The notes beneath the pieces were generated by a model. That model was not told where the DNA came from. It ran no database searches and saw only the letters and a list, made by a program, of their open reading frames with translations. Positions 37,831 through 46,605 of a stretch of DNA of 64,000 nucleotides are shown here, in pieces (the first letter of the stretch is position 1; the number at the start of each line of letters is the position of its first letter). Source of the stretch: Thalassotalea sp. 273M-4 (GTDB lineage Bacteria; Pseudomonadota; Gammaproteobacteria; Enterobacterales; Alteromonadaceae). The translations under genes were made by a program, and so were the position numbers. The stretch spans positions 1,426,001-1,490,000 of the forward strand of contig NZ_CP166961.1 in assembly GCF_041410465.1 (NCBI RefSeq). Direction: 5' to 3'.

Positions 37831-38097
37831 TCATTCAATGGTAATATCAATGTCGCTTTTAGGTATGCAATAGCAAGGTAGGATTTCGTTATCTCTAATA
37901 AAAGCCAAAGGTTCACCTTTATGGTAAGTGACTTCTCCCGCGTTTAATACGGCACGACAAGCCCCGCAGAACCCGTCACGACAGTGATAATGGACTTCAA
38001 CTTGATTGGCTTCAAGAAATTCCAAAGTGGTTTTGTGAATGAGGTTGTCAAACGCTTGTTCGACAACCTCACCATTAACTTTTACTTTATGACTCAT
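37831..38097 (-). CDS. yfaE: 2Fe-2S ferredoxin YfaE (ribonucleotide reductase cofactor maintenance)
   Basis: An 88-aa plant-type ferredoxin. Cluster ligands are Cys39, Cys44 and Cys47 in CRDGFCGACR and a fourth in PCYC (75-77). In E. coli YfaE supplies electrons to rebuild the diferric-tyrosyl radical of NrdB. It starts 13 nt downstream of nrdB on the same strand, consistent with that job and with co-transcription. Confidence 0.95.
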   Translation of the reverse strand: MSHKVKVNGEVVEQAFDNLIHKTTLEFLEANQVEVHYHCRDGFCGACRAVLNAGEVTYHKGEPLAFIRDNEILPCYCIPKSDIDITIE

Positions 38098-38110
38098 TAA
38101 TCAATAACGG

Positions 38111-39241
38111 TTATAAGTCAAAACCTGCAAAATCAGCACTGTCTACCGCAGAGTCGGTTTGGCCAACTAGGTAAGAAGAAATTTCGGTTTCTTGTGGTGC
38201 TACTTGAACGTTATCACTCGATAAGTAGGAATTGATCCAAGGTAGAGGGTTACTCTTAATCTCAAACTGAGCAGGGTAACCAATGGCTTGTAAACGTTGA
38301 TTTGATAAGTACTCAATGTATTGTTTTAAAATTTCGGCATTCAAACCAATCATTGACCCGTCTTTAAATAAGTATTCAGCCCAATCTTTTTCTTGCTCAA
38401 TAACATCTAAGAAAAGCTCTAGACCTTCTTGGTGTAGTTCTTTCGAAATTTCGGCCATTTCTGGGTCGTCTTTACCACTCGCCCAAATATTTAAAATATG
38501 TTGAGTCGCGGTTAAGTGAACGGCTTCATCACGAGCAATTAGCTTAATGATTTTGGCGTTACCTTCGAGTAATTCACGCTCAGCAAAAGCAAACGAACAG
38601 GCAAATGACACATAAAAGCGAATCGCTTCTAATGCATTGGTAGAACATACAGAACGGTATAACGCTTTTTTGATTTCACGCACCGAAACTTCAACTTCTT
38701 CACCTTCAACAGTGTAAGTACCTTCACCTTGAGATTGGTAAAGTTGAGTTAACAAAATAACGCGGTCAAAGTATTTACTGATCGCACTTGCACGCTTAAG
38801 GATGTTTTCGTTAATGACGATGTCATCAAATACTTCTGAAGGGTTAGTAAATAAGTTTCGTAAAATATGGGTGTAAGAGCGAGAATGGATGGTTTCGTAA
38901 AAACCCCATGTCTCAATCCAGGTTTCAAGCTCAGGAATAGAAACCAAAGGTAATAAACTAACGTTAACACTTCGAGCCGCAATAGAGTCTAGTAATGTTT
39001 GATATTTTAAATTTGAAATAAAAATATGCTTTTCACTGGTTGTTAGCGACTGCCAGTCAGCACGGTCTTTAGAAATGTCGACTTCTTCTGGACGCCAGAA
39101 AAATGACAGTTGTTTTTCGATTAATTTTTCAAAAATAGGATGCTTTTGTTGATCATAACGGGACACGTTCACGGTTTGTCCCATAAACATTGGCTCTAAT
39201 AAAGGATCGTTTATGTTTTGATTAAACGTTGAATACGACAT
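38111..39241 (-). CDS. nrdB: Class Ia ribonucleotide reductase, beta subunit
   Basis: A 376-aa radical-generating subunit. Metal and radical residues are Asp85 (LLDS), Glu116 and His119 (YETIHS) and Tyr123 (RSYTH), one off E. coli numbering; further ligands lie in the [11 protein letters not shown] and RDEAVH segments. The C-terminal tail that binds NrdA ends [15 protein letters not shown] lies 5 nt before the ATG. It is normally immediately downstream of nrdA; here nrdA starts nearly 10 kb away and the region between carries unrelated genes, so nrdB must have its own promoter. A hairpin (39252-39288) abuts its ribosome site. Confidence 0.97.
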   Translation of the reverse strand: MSYSTFNQNINDPLLEPMFMGQTVNVSRYDQQKHPIFEKLIEKQLSFFWRPEEVDISKDRADWQSLTTSEKHIFISNLKYQTLLDSIAARSVNVSLLPLVSIPELETWIETWGFYETIHSRSYTHILRNLFTNPSEVFDDIVINENILKRASAISKYFDRVILLTQLYQSQGEGTYTVEGEEVEVSVREIKKALYRSVCSTNALEAIRFYVSFACSFAFAERELLEGNAKIIKLIARDEAVHLTATQHILNIWASGKDDPEMAEISKELHQEGLELFLDVIEQEKDWAEYLFKDGSMIGLNAEILKQYIEYLSNQRLQAIGYPAQFEIKSNPLPWINSYLSSDNVQVAPQETEISSYLVGQTDSAVDSADFAGFDL

Positions 39242-39251
39242 GGTTTCTCCT

Positions 39252-39288
39252 TTAAATACTGCGAAATGCCGAAAAGAGCAGTATTTAA
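39252..39288 (-). promoter_or_regulatory. Leader hairpin at nrdB ribosome-binding site
   Basis: Perfect 11-bp arms TTAAATACTGC and GCAGTATTTAA with a 15-nt loop, ending 2 nt from the AAAGGAG ribosome site of nrdB. In the mRNA it could act as a translation-control or stability element. The remaining region to 39945 holds no gene; I found no NrdR box there. Confidence 0.45.
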
Positions 39289-39945
39289 TGCTTTTTAACT
39301 GAGCTTCATTAAATACTTAATATTCAATGAATTATTGTAAAATACCAAAGCGAATTCACCATCTTTGTGAGTCCGCTGTATTAATTCAATAGTGTCTATG
39401 GTGTCCTGAAAGAATGGCAGAAAGTATCGATGATACGGAGCATCCATTTATAGGGCTTTGTAACACGTATTATTTATTATTGTTTTTTGACTATGAAACA
39501 GGAATTTTTTGATATTCCGTGCCTAAATCTAATGACGATGATAACACCATTGACATTAAATTTTCTACTCAATATTGTTGAAATTTGTGCGAGATTTTCT
39601 TTGTTATTTAAAATCAGCAAACTATGACTCAAAGCTTTGCATAATAATGCTTAGTGGCTTGAATTGCCCCCTTTATTAAAGCTTAAAAATACTGTTTTTC
39701 TTATAAAAATAAATAACTTATTTGCTGACTAAGTGAAAATATGTTAACTCTATCAACTACTTGTAAAGTATGGTAAATATTTGTATTTAAAGATGAAATT
39801 CTCTTTGTCGCGTTCTTTTTAGGGCTCGTCTACACTGTAATGTATTGATCATGCTATTGCCCAAAATCGACTTTGGTTGAACACATACGCGACATTGCGT
39901 CTATCGACCATGGCGAAGGGATTATTTAAAGGATTGAGAATCACG

Positions 39946-41790
39946 ATGCTCGATATCAGTTTTCCAGATATACCAAATTACCATGCGTTGGGTGTTTTGA
40001 TTTTTACTTTATTTGCCTTGTACTTGTTTAAACGTGACGACATTCCACTGGAAACATCGTCTTTGGTGGTGATAGCGGTTTTAGCCGCAGGCTTTACTCT
40101 TTTTCCTTTTCAAACTAACCGTGGTGAGGTACTGAAACCCAGCGAGTTTTTTTATGGTTTTGGTCATGAAGCGTTGGTTACCGTGTGTTGTTTGATGATC
40201 ATTGGATTTTCTTTAGTACGCACAGGCGCCCTTGAACCTATTGGCCGAAGTTTGGCGAAACTTTGGAAAAACTGGCCGACATTGTCGTTGTTATTAACCC
40301 TGATTATTGCTGGTTCTCTTAGTGCATTTGTTAATAACACACCAATAGTTGTGTTGCTGTTACCGATTTTAATTAATGTGGCGCTAAGAACTAAATCAGA
40401 TCCAAGTGGCATGTTAATGCCAATGGGCTTAGCGACTTTGGTTGGTGGTATGGTAACAACCATCGGAACTTCGACTAACTTACTGGTGGTTAGTGTGGCT
40501 AATGATATGGGGTTAGAACGGTTTGGCATGTTTGACTTTGCTTTACCGGCTCTTATTGCCAGTTCCGTTGCCATGTTGTATTTGTGGCTAATCGCACCGC
40601 GAATCTTACCGTCTCGTACACCTACTTTACCCGACACCTCACCAAGATTATTTACCGCCTATTTAAACATTAGTGAAGGCAGTGTGGCCGAAGGTAAGAC
40701 AGTAACCGAAATCATTGCTCTGACCGATGGCCAGATGCAAATTGGTGGGGTTCAAAGAAAACCCGACAATCACAGTTTGATCCCTTTTCCCGATACGGTT
40801 ATACGCGCAGGCGATCGTCTAAAGGTTAAAGATTACCCTGACCAATTAAAAGAATTCGAAAGTGTGCTAGGGGCGACATTGTATTCAGGGCAACATAAAT
40901 TAGATGATGATCATCCTTTAGTTACTGCTGAAGATCAGATCCTCGCTGAGATTGTGATCATTCAAGGTTCGGGTCTTAATGGCAGAACATTAAAGCAGGT
41001 GTCATTTGCCCACTTACACAAGTTGTCGGTGGTCGCACTGCATCGAGAAGGGAAACCAATGGATGTCGGCCGTCAGAGCCTAGGCAAAGTCAAACTTAAC
41101 ATTGGAGATATACTGTTAGTACAAGGCTCTCAAGAGCAAGTTGATAGCTTAAAAGATAGACAAGGGCTTCTGGTTTTAGATGGTGCTTCACAATTGCAAA
41201 AAACCAAAAAAGCTGGGCTGGCATTATTCATATTGTTTGCGGTGGTAATTATTCCGGTATTAGACATATTTCCCATTGTCATTAGTTCTCTTTGTGGTGT
41301 GTTAGCTCTATTACTAACCCGCTGTTTAAACTGGCAAGAAGTATCGGCGGCCATGAGTACGCAGGTTATTTTAATCGTTGCAGCCTCGCTTGGCTTAGGT
41401 GTTGCTATGATGGAAACGGGAGGGGCAGAGTATATCGCTCAGTCATTTGTTGCTTTATCTCAAAGCTTGCCTGTTGGTGGTGTGCTCGCGGCCCTAATGC
41501 TGTTATTGGCTATTTTAACCAATATTGTGTCTAACAATGCCGCCGCTGTTATTGGTACGCCCATTGCCATTTCAGTGGCCAATCAGCTTGGTGCACCAGC
41601 AGAGCCCTTTGTACTAGCCGTGCTGTTTGGCGCCAATTTAAGTTACGCCACCCCAATGGCCTATAAAACCAACTTGTTGGTTATGAACGCTGGCGGTTAT
41701 CAATTTTCTGATTTTATGCGAGTTGGGATCCCCTTGATAATATTAATGTGGGTGATTTTGTCGTTCACGCTTACTTGGCTCTACTTATAA
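39946..41790 (+). CDS. SLC13-family anion transporter with two RCK_C (TrkA-C) domains
   Basis: A 614-aa inner-membrane permease of the divalent anion/Na+ symporter type. Two hydrophobic halves flank a cytoplasmic pair of RCK_C domains (about 210-400). Each half has the family signature: SLSAFVNNTPIVVLLLP in the first and TNIVSNNAAAVIGTPIAI in the second. Relatives carry sulfate, citrate, dicarboxylates or other anions; the substrate is unresolved. I set the start at MLDISFPDIPN (39946); in-frame starts at 39910 (ATG) and 39877 (TTG) would add 12 or 23 residues before the first helix. It lies between nrdB and nrdA on the opposite strand. Confidence 0.83.
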   Translation: MLDISFPDIPNYHALGVLIFTLFALYLFKRDDIPLETSSLVVIAVLAAGFTLFPFQTNRGEVLKPSEFFYGFGHEALVTVCCLMIIGFSLVRTGALEPIGRSLAKLWKNWPTLSLLLTLIIAGSLSAFVNNTPIVVLLLPILINVALRTKSDPSGMLMPMGLATLVGGMVTTIGTSTNLLVVSVANDMGLERFGMFDFALPALIASSVAMLYLWLIAPRILPSRTPTLPDTSPRLFTAYLNISEGSVAEGKTVTEIIALTDGQMQIGGVQRKPDNHSLIPFPDTVIRAGDRLKVKDYPDQLKEFESVLGATLYSGQHKLDDDHPLVTAEDQILAEIVIIQGSGLNGRTLKQVSFAHLHKLSVVALHREGKPMDVGRQSLGKVKLNIGDILLVQGSQEQVDSLKDRQGLLVLDGASQLQKTKKAGLALFILFAVVIIPVLDIFPIVISSLCGVLALLLTRCLNWQEVSAAMSTQVILIVAASLGLGVAMMETGGAEYIAQSFVALSQSLPVGGVLAALMLLLAILTNIVSNNAAAVIGTPIAISVANQLGAPAEPFVLAVLFGANLSYATPMAYKTNLLVMNAGGYQFSDFMRVGIPLIILMWVILSFTLTWLYL

Positions 41791-41961
41791 AATTATAAAA
41801 TGTTTTAAAAGTAACCCAATGTAAGACGCAAGCCATGCACTCAGTTGCCAATCTTAACAAGTGAAGAATAAAAGCTAAGTAGAACCCAGAGCAGTGACGC
41901 GGGTAATAGACACGGCCAGTTGAGTATATTGCCCTTAACTCGCCGTGTTTTGGTATGAGGT

Positions 41962-42495
41962 TTATTCTTCTGAAATGCGGATCATAATATGCGCATATGG
42001 GGTATCTCCCCACATCACATAAACCGGATCGGATGGGTTAGTTGAGATCCCCTCTAACATCGATTTATCAGGCAAGATAATCATTAAATGTGGTCCTTCT
42101 TTAACCCAATCATCTACTTTAGTTGGGTCTGTTTCGTATGGATCGCTATTACTCACACCGGGGGCCGTACCTTCACCTGCAAGCATGTAAGAAATGCTCA
42201 GTCCTTTAGGGGTGTAGTCTTGTTTATTCATTAAGGCGTGGATCAATTCATCCCAACCAGCTTGATTACACATCGGCCCCATACCCTCGGTCTGTGGGTA
42301 ACAGGTATACCCGTTACTCCCTTTTTTTAACACCGTGCCATCGGGAGCTTTAAACGTGGCGTTTTCTGTTACTGACGCGGGTGCAGCGCTCATCGCGCTT
42401 TTGATCATTTCTTGCGTGTCTTGGGCACCGACAAAAGAGGCAAATACTGCTGCTATAGTACAAGTTAAATGTTTTGCTAATGTATGAGTTTTCAT
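41962..42495 (-). CDS. Exported protein of unknown function
   Basis: A 177-aa protein with a signal peptide (1-24, VGA|Q) and a mature domain having two cysteines, Cys65 (NGYTCYP) and Cys76 (GPMCNQ), probably disulfide-linked. Other features are GTAPGVSNSDPYETDPT and the C-terminal PHLMIILPDKSML...PYVMWGDTPYAHIMI-type core. I recall anonymous secreted proteins of this pattern in many Gram-negative genomes but know no named domain or function. It follows the tsx-nupC unit on the same strand but is separated by a terminator and a 240-nt gap. Confidence 0.7.
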   Translation of the reverse strand: MKTHTLAKHLTCTIAAVFASFVGAQDTQEMIKSAMSAAPASVTENATFKAPDGTVLKKGSNGYTCYPQTEGMGPMCNQAGWDELIHALMNKQDYTPKGLSISYMLAGEGTAPGVSNSDPYETDPTKVDDWVKEGPHLMIILPDKSMLEGISTNPSDPVYVMWGDTPYAHIMIRISEE

Positions 42496-42682
42496 GGTTT
42501 CATCTCCAATGCTGTGGACCTACAGCCTACTATCATTAGCAAAAGTATAGTCGAAGGTAGCGTTTGAACATCCTCAAACTAATCAGCACGGCACTTAGAG
42601 GTGGCTTCAACATAAAACGTGTGCTTTGTTGTGCTATTTATTGGGTTACTAATGGGGATACATGACAAGGGTTTTATAAAAC

Positions 42683-42713
42683 AAAAAAGCCAGTACCTTA
42701 GGTACTGGCTTTA
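42683..42713 (-). terminator. Terminator of nupC-tsx unit
   Basis: Stem AAAGCCAGTACC / GGTACTGGCTTT with a 3-nt loop; on the minus strand it ends in a six-U run. It lies 24 nt after the tsx-like stop. Confidence 0.9.
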
Positions 42714-42736
42714 TCAATTAATAACAACGTCTGTAA

Positions 42737-43498
42737 TTAGAAGTTGTATTTAGCTGTATAGATGATTGCATCTTGGAAACCAGGGGTACCAAGTTTGTGA
42801 TCAGCATAACGGTATTGCAGACCAACCGTAAAGTTTTGGTCGATGTGCCACCAAGCTGAAACTGCACCATTGTGACCTACAGTTTTGAATGGGCCACTGG
42901 CGAATTGATCTTTACGACCAAATTCAGTTTCGTGCCATTGGTTTACCGAGAACTTTTGAGTACCGACTTGGAAGTCATAACCAAGAACCCAACCCGTCAT
43001 GTAACCGTTAAAGCCATTTCCTGCAAACGTTTGGTTTTCGATGTGAGCACCTAAGAAAGGCTTGATCCAAAAACCCGACTCTGTGAATACGTCATAGCTC
43101 ACACCTAAAACAACGTTGGTGTCGTAAAAGCCAGCGTCTTCAAAGTGATAAACGTGACTATAAGCATTCCAATTGCTATCGCCAAGGTTAACAGCGATGC
43201 TACCTTTAGTTGCGATACGGAAATTGTTGTTTTTGCCTTCCTTGTCTTGGCCTACGTTACCAGGGTTTTCTAGATCGAAGAAACCGTAAAGATCACCCCA
43301 ATCAAAACCGGCACCACCTTCAACTTCTAAGAATAAGAAGTCTCTTTTACCGTCGTTGGTTAATCTTTCTGTTTCGGCAGTCCAGTCTAGGAAGTTAACA
43401 GATACGTCCATGAAACCATAATATTGTTCTGCAGCAGCAGGTGCTGAGATTGCGATTGTTGAAGCTGCTAATAAAGCAACAGGAGCAAGTTTTTTCAT
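42737..43498 (-). CDS. tsx: Tsx/OmpK-family nucleoside-specific outer membrane channel
   Basis: A 253-aa outer membrane beta-barrel. Start set at MKKLAPVALLAAS (43498), with GGAA 9 nt upstream; an ATG three codons earlier has no spacing from that site. Signal peptide ends near AAAE (about 23-24). The mature N-terminus YYGFMDVSVNFLDW and the strand FDWGDLYGFFDLENPG resemble Tsx/OmpK channels, and the C-terminal strand ends KYNF as in outer membrane proteins. It follows a NupC-type transporter gene (97-nt gap), a sensible pairing: the channel admits nucleosides across the outer membrane for inner-membrane uptake. Confidence 0.85.
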   Translation of the reverse strand: MKKLAPVALLAASTIAISAPAAAEQYYGFMDVSVNFLDWTAETERLTNDGKRDFLFLEVEGGAGFDWGDLYGFFDLENPGNVGQDKEGKNNNFRIATKGSIAVNLGDSNWNAYSHVYHFEDAGFYDTNVVLGVSYDVFTESGFWIKPFLGAHIENQTFAGNGFNGYMTGWVLGYDFQVGTQKFSVNQWHETEFGRKDQFASGPFKTVGHNGAVSAWWHIDQNFTVGLQYRYADHKLGTPGFQDAIIYTAKYNF

Positions 43499-43550
43499 GT
43501 TAGTCATTTCCACGTTAAACACATTAGTTATGTTTTAATCTCTTATTTTA

Positions 43551-43575
43551 GGAGGAAAGAGTGGTTCTTTCCTCC
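43551..43575 (-). promoter_or_regulatory. Hairpin between nupC-like and tsx-like genes
   Basis: Perfect 10-bp arms GGAGGAAAGA / TCTTTCCTCC with a 5-nt loop, no following U-run on the minus strand. It may adjust expression or mRNA stability between nupC and tsx rather than terminate fully. Confidence 0.5.
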
Positions 43576-43595
43576 CAAGAGCAAATCTTCTTTGC

Positions 43596-44834
43596 TTACA
43601 AAGAGAAGAATAAGCCGGCGATTGCAGCACTCATTAAGTTAGCAAGCGATGCAGCGAATACCGCTTTTAAGCCCATTTTTGCTAGGTCAGGACGACGATT
43701 TGGCGCCATAGTACCGATACCACCAAGCAAAATTGCAATCGAAGACAAGTTAGCAAAACCACATAACGCGAAGGTCATGATAACTTGAGTTTTCGCTGAT
43801 AACGCTTCTTTGATGCTGATAAAGTCAACATAAGCTACGAACTCGTTAACAACAAATTTTTGACCAATTAAACTACCTGCACGTACGATTTCTTCCATTG
43901 GAACACCAATTAAGAACGCAAGTGGTGCAAAGATGTAGCCTAGTAATAATTGAATGGTTACGCCTTCGAAACCGAAGATAGCTGCAATACCGCCAACCAT
44001 GCTGTTAAGCAAAGCGATTAACGCGATAAAAGCTAATAACATTGCACCAACGTTTACAGCTAATTTAAGACCGTTAGAAGCACCTGTTGCAGCCGCATCA
44101 ATGATGTTAGATGGCTGGGCTTCTTGTACGTCATCAGGAAGGTCTTCAATTTCTTGAGCCGAATCTTCTACTTCAGGCTTGATTAATTTAGCCATTAATA
44201 GACCACCAGGTGCCGCCATGAAAGACGCGGCAATGAGGTATTTAAGTTCAACACCTAAACCGGCATATCCCATTAATACTGCACCAGCAACAGACGCTAA
44301 ACCACCAACCATAATGGCGAATAGCTCAGAAGAAGTCATTGTAGGGATAAATGGTTTAACAACTAGAGGCGCTTCTGTTTGCCCAACGAAAATGTTGGCA
44401 GTAGCTGACATAGATTCTGTACGAGATGTACCTAGGGCTTTTTGTAATGCACCACCGATAATACGGATAATCCATTGCATAACGCCTAAATAGTAAAGAA
44501 CAGAAATTAGTGAAGAGAAGAAAATAATAACTGGAAGGACACGAACAGCGAAAACAAAGCCTACGCCATTAGCAAACATTGCATCTGTACCTAACCCACC
44601 GAATAAGAAATTGATACCAGCTTGGGCGCTGTCAATAACGTTTTGAACACCGTTACTGATGGACTGTAGCACATCTTGACCGAAGGGAATATATAGAACA
44701 AAAGCACCTAAAGATGCTTGGATTGCAAACGCACCTAAAACGGTACGCCAGTTAATTTTTTTACGGTTGTCGGAGAGTAAAAGGCCTAAACCAATTAGGA
44801 CAAAAATTCCGACAAAACTCATAATTGCAGACAT
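43596..44834 (-). CDS. nupC: Concentrative nucleoside transporter, NupC family
   Basis: A 412-aa inner-membrane symporter of the CNT family. It has about ten hydrophobic segments and the family motifs [18 protein letters not shown] (about 147-164) and, in the second half, [12 protein letters not shown] (about 327-338) and [15 protein letters not shown] (about 358-372). It imports nucleosides with H+ or Na+. It is the first gene of a unit with the Tsx-like channel. The divergent region upstream (44835-45305) contains a perfect palindrome and an FNR-like box. The nucleoside range cannot be read from sequence. Confidence 0.92.
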   Translation of the reverse strand: MSAIMSFVGIFVLIGLGLLLSDNRKKINWRTVLGAFAIQASLGAFVLYIPFGQDVLQSISNGVQNVIDSAQAGINFLFGGLGTDAMFANGVGFVFAVRVLPVIIFFSSLISVLYYLGVMQWIIRIIGGALQKALGTSRTESMSATANIFVGQTEAPLVVKPFIPTMTSSELFAIMVGGLASVAGAVLMGYAGLGVELKYLIAASFMAAPGGLLMAKLIKPEVEDSAQEIEDLPDDVQEAQPSNIIDAAATGASNGLKLAVNVGAMLLAFIALIALLNSMVGGIAAIFGFEGVTIQLLLGYIFAPLAFLIGVPMEEIVRAGSLIGQKFVVNEFVAYVDFISIKEALSAKTQVIMTFALCGFANLSSIAILLGGIGTMAPNRRPDLAKMGLKAVFAASLANLMSAAIAGLFFSL

Positions 44835-44974
44835 TTGGGTTCTCCAGTTGCAAACGAGGTTGATTTTTAAATAAAAGAAGCCTCAAACAGGGGCTTCGAG
44901 TTTGGTTTGTATGCAGTAAATTTCTGATGAAACTTACTAGATGGTAGCACTTTATAGTTAGTTCCTCTAATTGT

Positions 44975-44993
44975 CTGTAACATCGTGTTACAG
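44975..44993. promoter_or_regulatory. Perfect palindromic operator candidate upstream of nupC
   Basis: CTGTAACA-TCG-TGTTACAG, 8-bp arms with 3-nt centre, 141 nt upstream of the nupC start. The symmetry suits a dimeric repressor; no particular regulator can be named. A hairpin GAAGCC/GGCTTC (44877-44897) lies closer to the gene in its presumed leader. Confidence 0.5.
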
Positions 44994-45103
44994 GGTGTAA
45001 CGTACTTTTAGCGCTATTTTAGCTGTATTTTCAAAGGTGTTTGATTTTGTTGAAGTCTTTTTTACAGAGTAAAAAAAAAGTATATTTTTTATTATTTTTA
45101 CAC

Positions 45104-45117
45104 TTGATCTAAATCAA
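45104..45117. promoter_or_regulatory. FNR/EtrA-type binding site
   Basis: TTGATCTAAATCAA is an exact match to the FNR consensus TTGAT-N4-ATCAA. It lies between divergent nupC (270 nt to its start) and the SpoIIAA-like gene (189 nt to its start), so either could be controlled by oxygen. The site overlaps what a CRP family protein might also bind. Confidence 0.6.
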
Positions 45118-45305
45118 AGGTGCGCATGTTGACGTTTTAAAACTGGGGCTAATCAACCACGAAACGTTATTTTGCGTTAGTATTTACATAGGTCACTCAA
45201 ACATTGGCGTACTTTGAGCAAGTTAAACCTCAGTTTGAGTTGTTATGAACACCATATTTCAAGGATGAACGGCTTAAACGTTATTACTTTGAAGGAATAT
45301 TGAAA

Positions 45306-45686
45306 ATGAAAAGTCATGCATTAAAAATTGAAATTTTAAGTGAAGATGAGTGTATTTACTTGGCGATAAAAGTAACTGGGAAACTAACGCATCTCGATTA
45401 TGAAAAAATTACTCCGATGATCGATGAAGCCGTGCAAGAGCACAAAGATGCCAATATTAATGTTCTGTTTGATGGCACTGAAATGGTTGGTTGGGAAGCG
45501 AGAGCAATGTGGGATGATTTAAAGCTTGGATTAAAACATGGTAAACGCTTTCATAATATCGCCATTGTCGGTCATCAGTTTTGGATGGAGATCGCAGCAA
45601 AAATAGGAGGCTGGTTTGTGGGTGGTAAAGTGCACTACTTCGACGACTCTGACAGCGCCTTATTATGGTTAAAACAACAACCCTAG
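45306..45686 (+). CDS. SpoIIAA-like (STAS/SEC14-like) protein
   Basis: A 126-aa soluble protein of the PF11964 SpoIIAA-like type. It has an N-terminal beta strand region, the DYEKITPMIDEAVQEH helix, NVLFDGTEMVGWEARAMWDDL, and a C-terminal FVGGKVHYFDDSDSALLWL. Family members are small, of unknown role, possibly lipid- or ligand-binding or regulatory like STAS domains. The ATG at 45306 has AAGGA 9 nt upstream; a TTG two codons earlier is also in frame. It is divergent from nupC and shares the region with the FNR-like box. Confidence 0.8.
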   Translation: MKSHALKIEILSEDECIYLAIKVTGKLTHLDYEKITPMIDEAVQEHKDANINVLFDGTEMVGWEARAMWDDLKLGLKHGKRFHNIAIVGHQFWMEIAAKIGGWFVGGKVHYFDDSDSALLWLKQQP

Positions 45687-46012
45687 CTTATGAAATGAGC
45701 GCATAGTGTTCGCTCAAAGCCACTGAGAAGTTATCATTTTAATATCGTTGAATGAATTTAGGCACAAGAGGGCATCTGTGATCCGCTATTTTGTCTTGCT
45801 GTTTCTTCTCGCCGTATGTTATGCAAGCAATATTTAGCCTGTTGTTAGCGTAACGACTACATTGATGCCCACATCGCTCTATATCCTTAGGGTCTTTCCC
45901 GATAAACAATTTTAAACAATCGATGCGGTTATGGCATTAGTTGTAAACAACGGTGATTAAGTGCGAAAAATAGGCTTTATTAGCGTTAATTGTTGAACGG
46001 CCAATGATCGTC

Positions 46013-46129
46013 TTGTGCCTATCAGAGTCGTTCACATTTTCAAAAAAAGAGCACCAAAGAAGCATGCACACTATCGAAAACAGTGCACGTCACAGAAAGA
46101 ATACGCTCATCCATGAGCCTTCCTGCATT
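46013..46129. repeat. Dispersed intergenic repeat, copy B (left part)
   Basis: The 117-nt block shares about 90 percent identity with 34076-34192. The matching 22-nt end block lies at 46625-46646, so in this copy about 495 nt separate two blocks that are only 4 nt apart at 34 kb. The intervening DNA is the inverted-repeat GIY-YIG unit. The preceding stretch 45687-46012 shows no gene I can support. Confidence 0.85.
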
Positions 46130-46144
46130 AGTGCATCCGTGCAT

Positions 46145-46605
46145 GTCATCCCACCATGTGTTTGGGTGGGATCTTTACCAGTTTCGAAGTGTCTATTTTA
46201 CTTCACCGTTTAATTATCGACTATAGTTGTTCATATATTTGAAAAGGACTTCAAACATGAAACAACCAGCCATATACATTATTTCAAACGAATCCAATAC
46301 TGTTATCTATGTTGGCGTTACTAGCAATCTACTTCAACGAGTATTGCAACACAAACAGAAACTTACTGAAGGCTTTAGCAAGAGATATAATCTAGAAAAG
46401 TTAGTTTATTTTGAACTGTTTGATGACATCGACAGTGCTATTTATCGAGAGAAAAGGTTGAAACGGTGGCAGAGGTCATGGAAATAAAGACTTATTAAAA
46501 GAGTAAACCCTAAGTGGAAAGATTTATATCAGGAACTATAGTAAATCGATTTTCTTACTCACTGTATGCGTAAGGAGATCCCACCCAAAAGCATGGTGGG
46601 ATGAC
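46145..46605 (+). mobile_element. Putative mobile unit: GIY-YIG gene between inverted REP-like hairpins
   Basis: Left repeat 46145-46174 and right repeat 46576-46605 are 30 nt long and inverted, matching at 28 of 30 positions. Each begins or ends with GTCATCCCACCATG and contains self-complementary ATCCCACC / GGTGGGAT, so each alone can form a hairpin like a REP sequence. A GIY-YIG nuclease gene (broken) lies between. No transposase is present. A degenerate single copy of the hairpin is at 34014-34041. The arrangement resembles REP/RAYT systems but with a GIY-YIG nuclease in place of a Y1 transposase; mobility is inferred. Confidence 0.6.
46257..46541 (+). pseudogene. GIY-YIG domain endonuclease, broken by an in-frame TAA
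   Basis: Codons 1-76 encode MKQPAIYIISNESNTVIYVG and onward: the IYI-X9-YVG form of the GIY-YIG signature, Arg28, His32, and the Glu65 region YREKRLKRW. A TAA at 46485-46487 stops translation at ...QRSWK. The same frame continues without a break as RLIKRVNPKWKDLYQEL to a TAG at 46539-46541, which is the normal C-terminus of these roughly 95-aa proteins (RSWKxxLI...NPxWxDLY). One nonsense change therefore shortens the product to 76 aa. The catalytic core is intact, so partial activity is not excluded. AAGGA lies 9 nt before the ATG. Confidence 0.8.

Noticed and set aside
39877..39945. TTG or ATG starts upstream of the chosen SLC13 transporter start
   Set aside because: They add a basic non-membrane leader with no better ribosome site; MLDISFPDIPN fits the family start better, though this is not certain.
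45778..45837. GTG-started 19-residue hydrophobic peptide resembling a signal peptide
   Set aside because: Too short, no continuation in any frame and no ribosome site; at most a relic of a lost gene.
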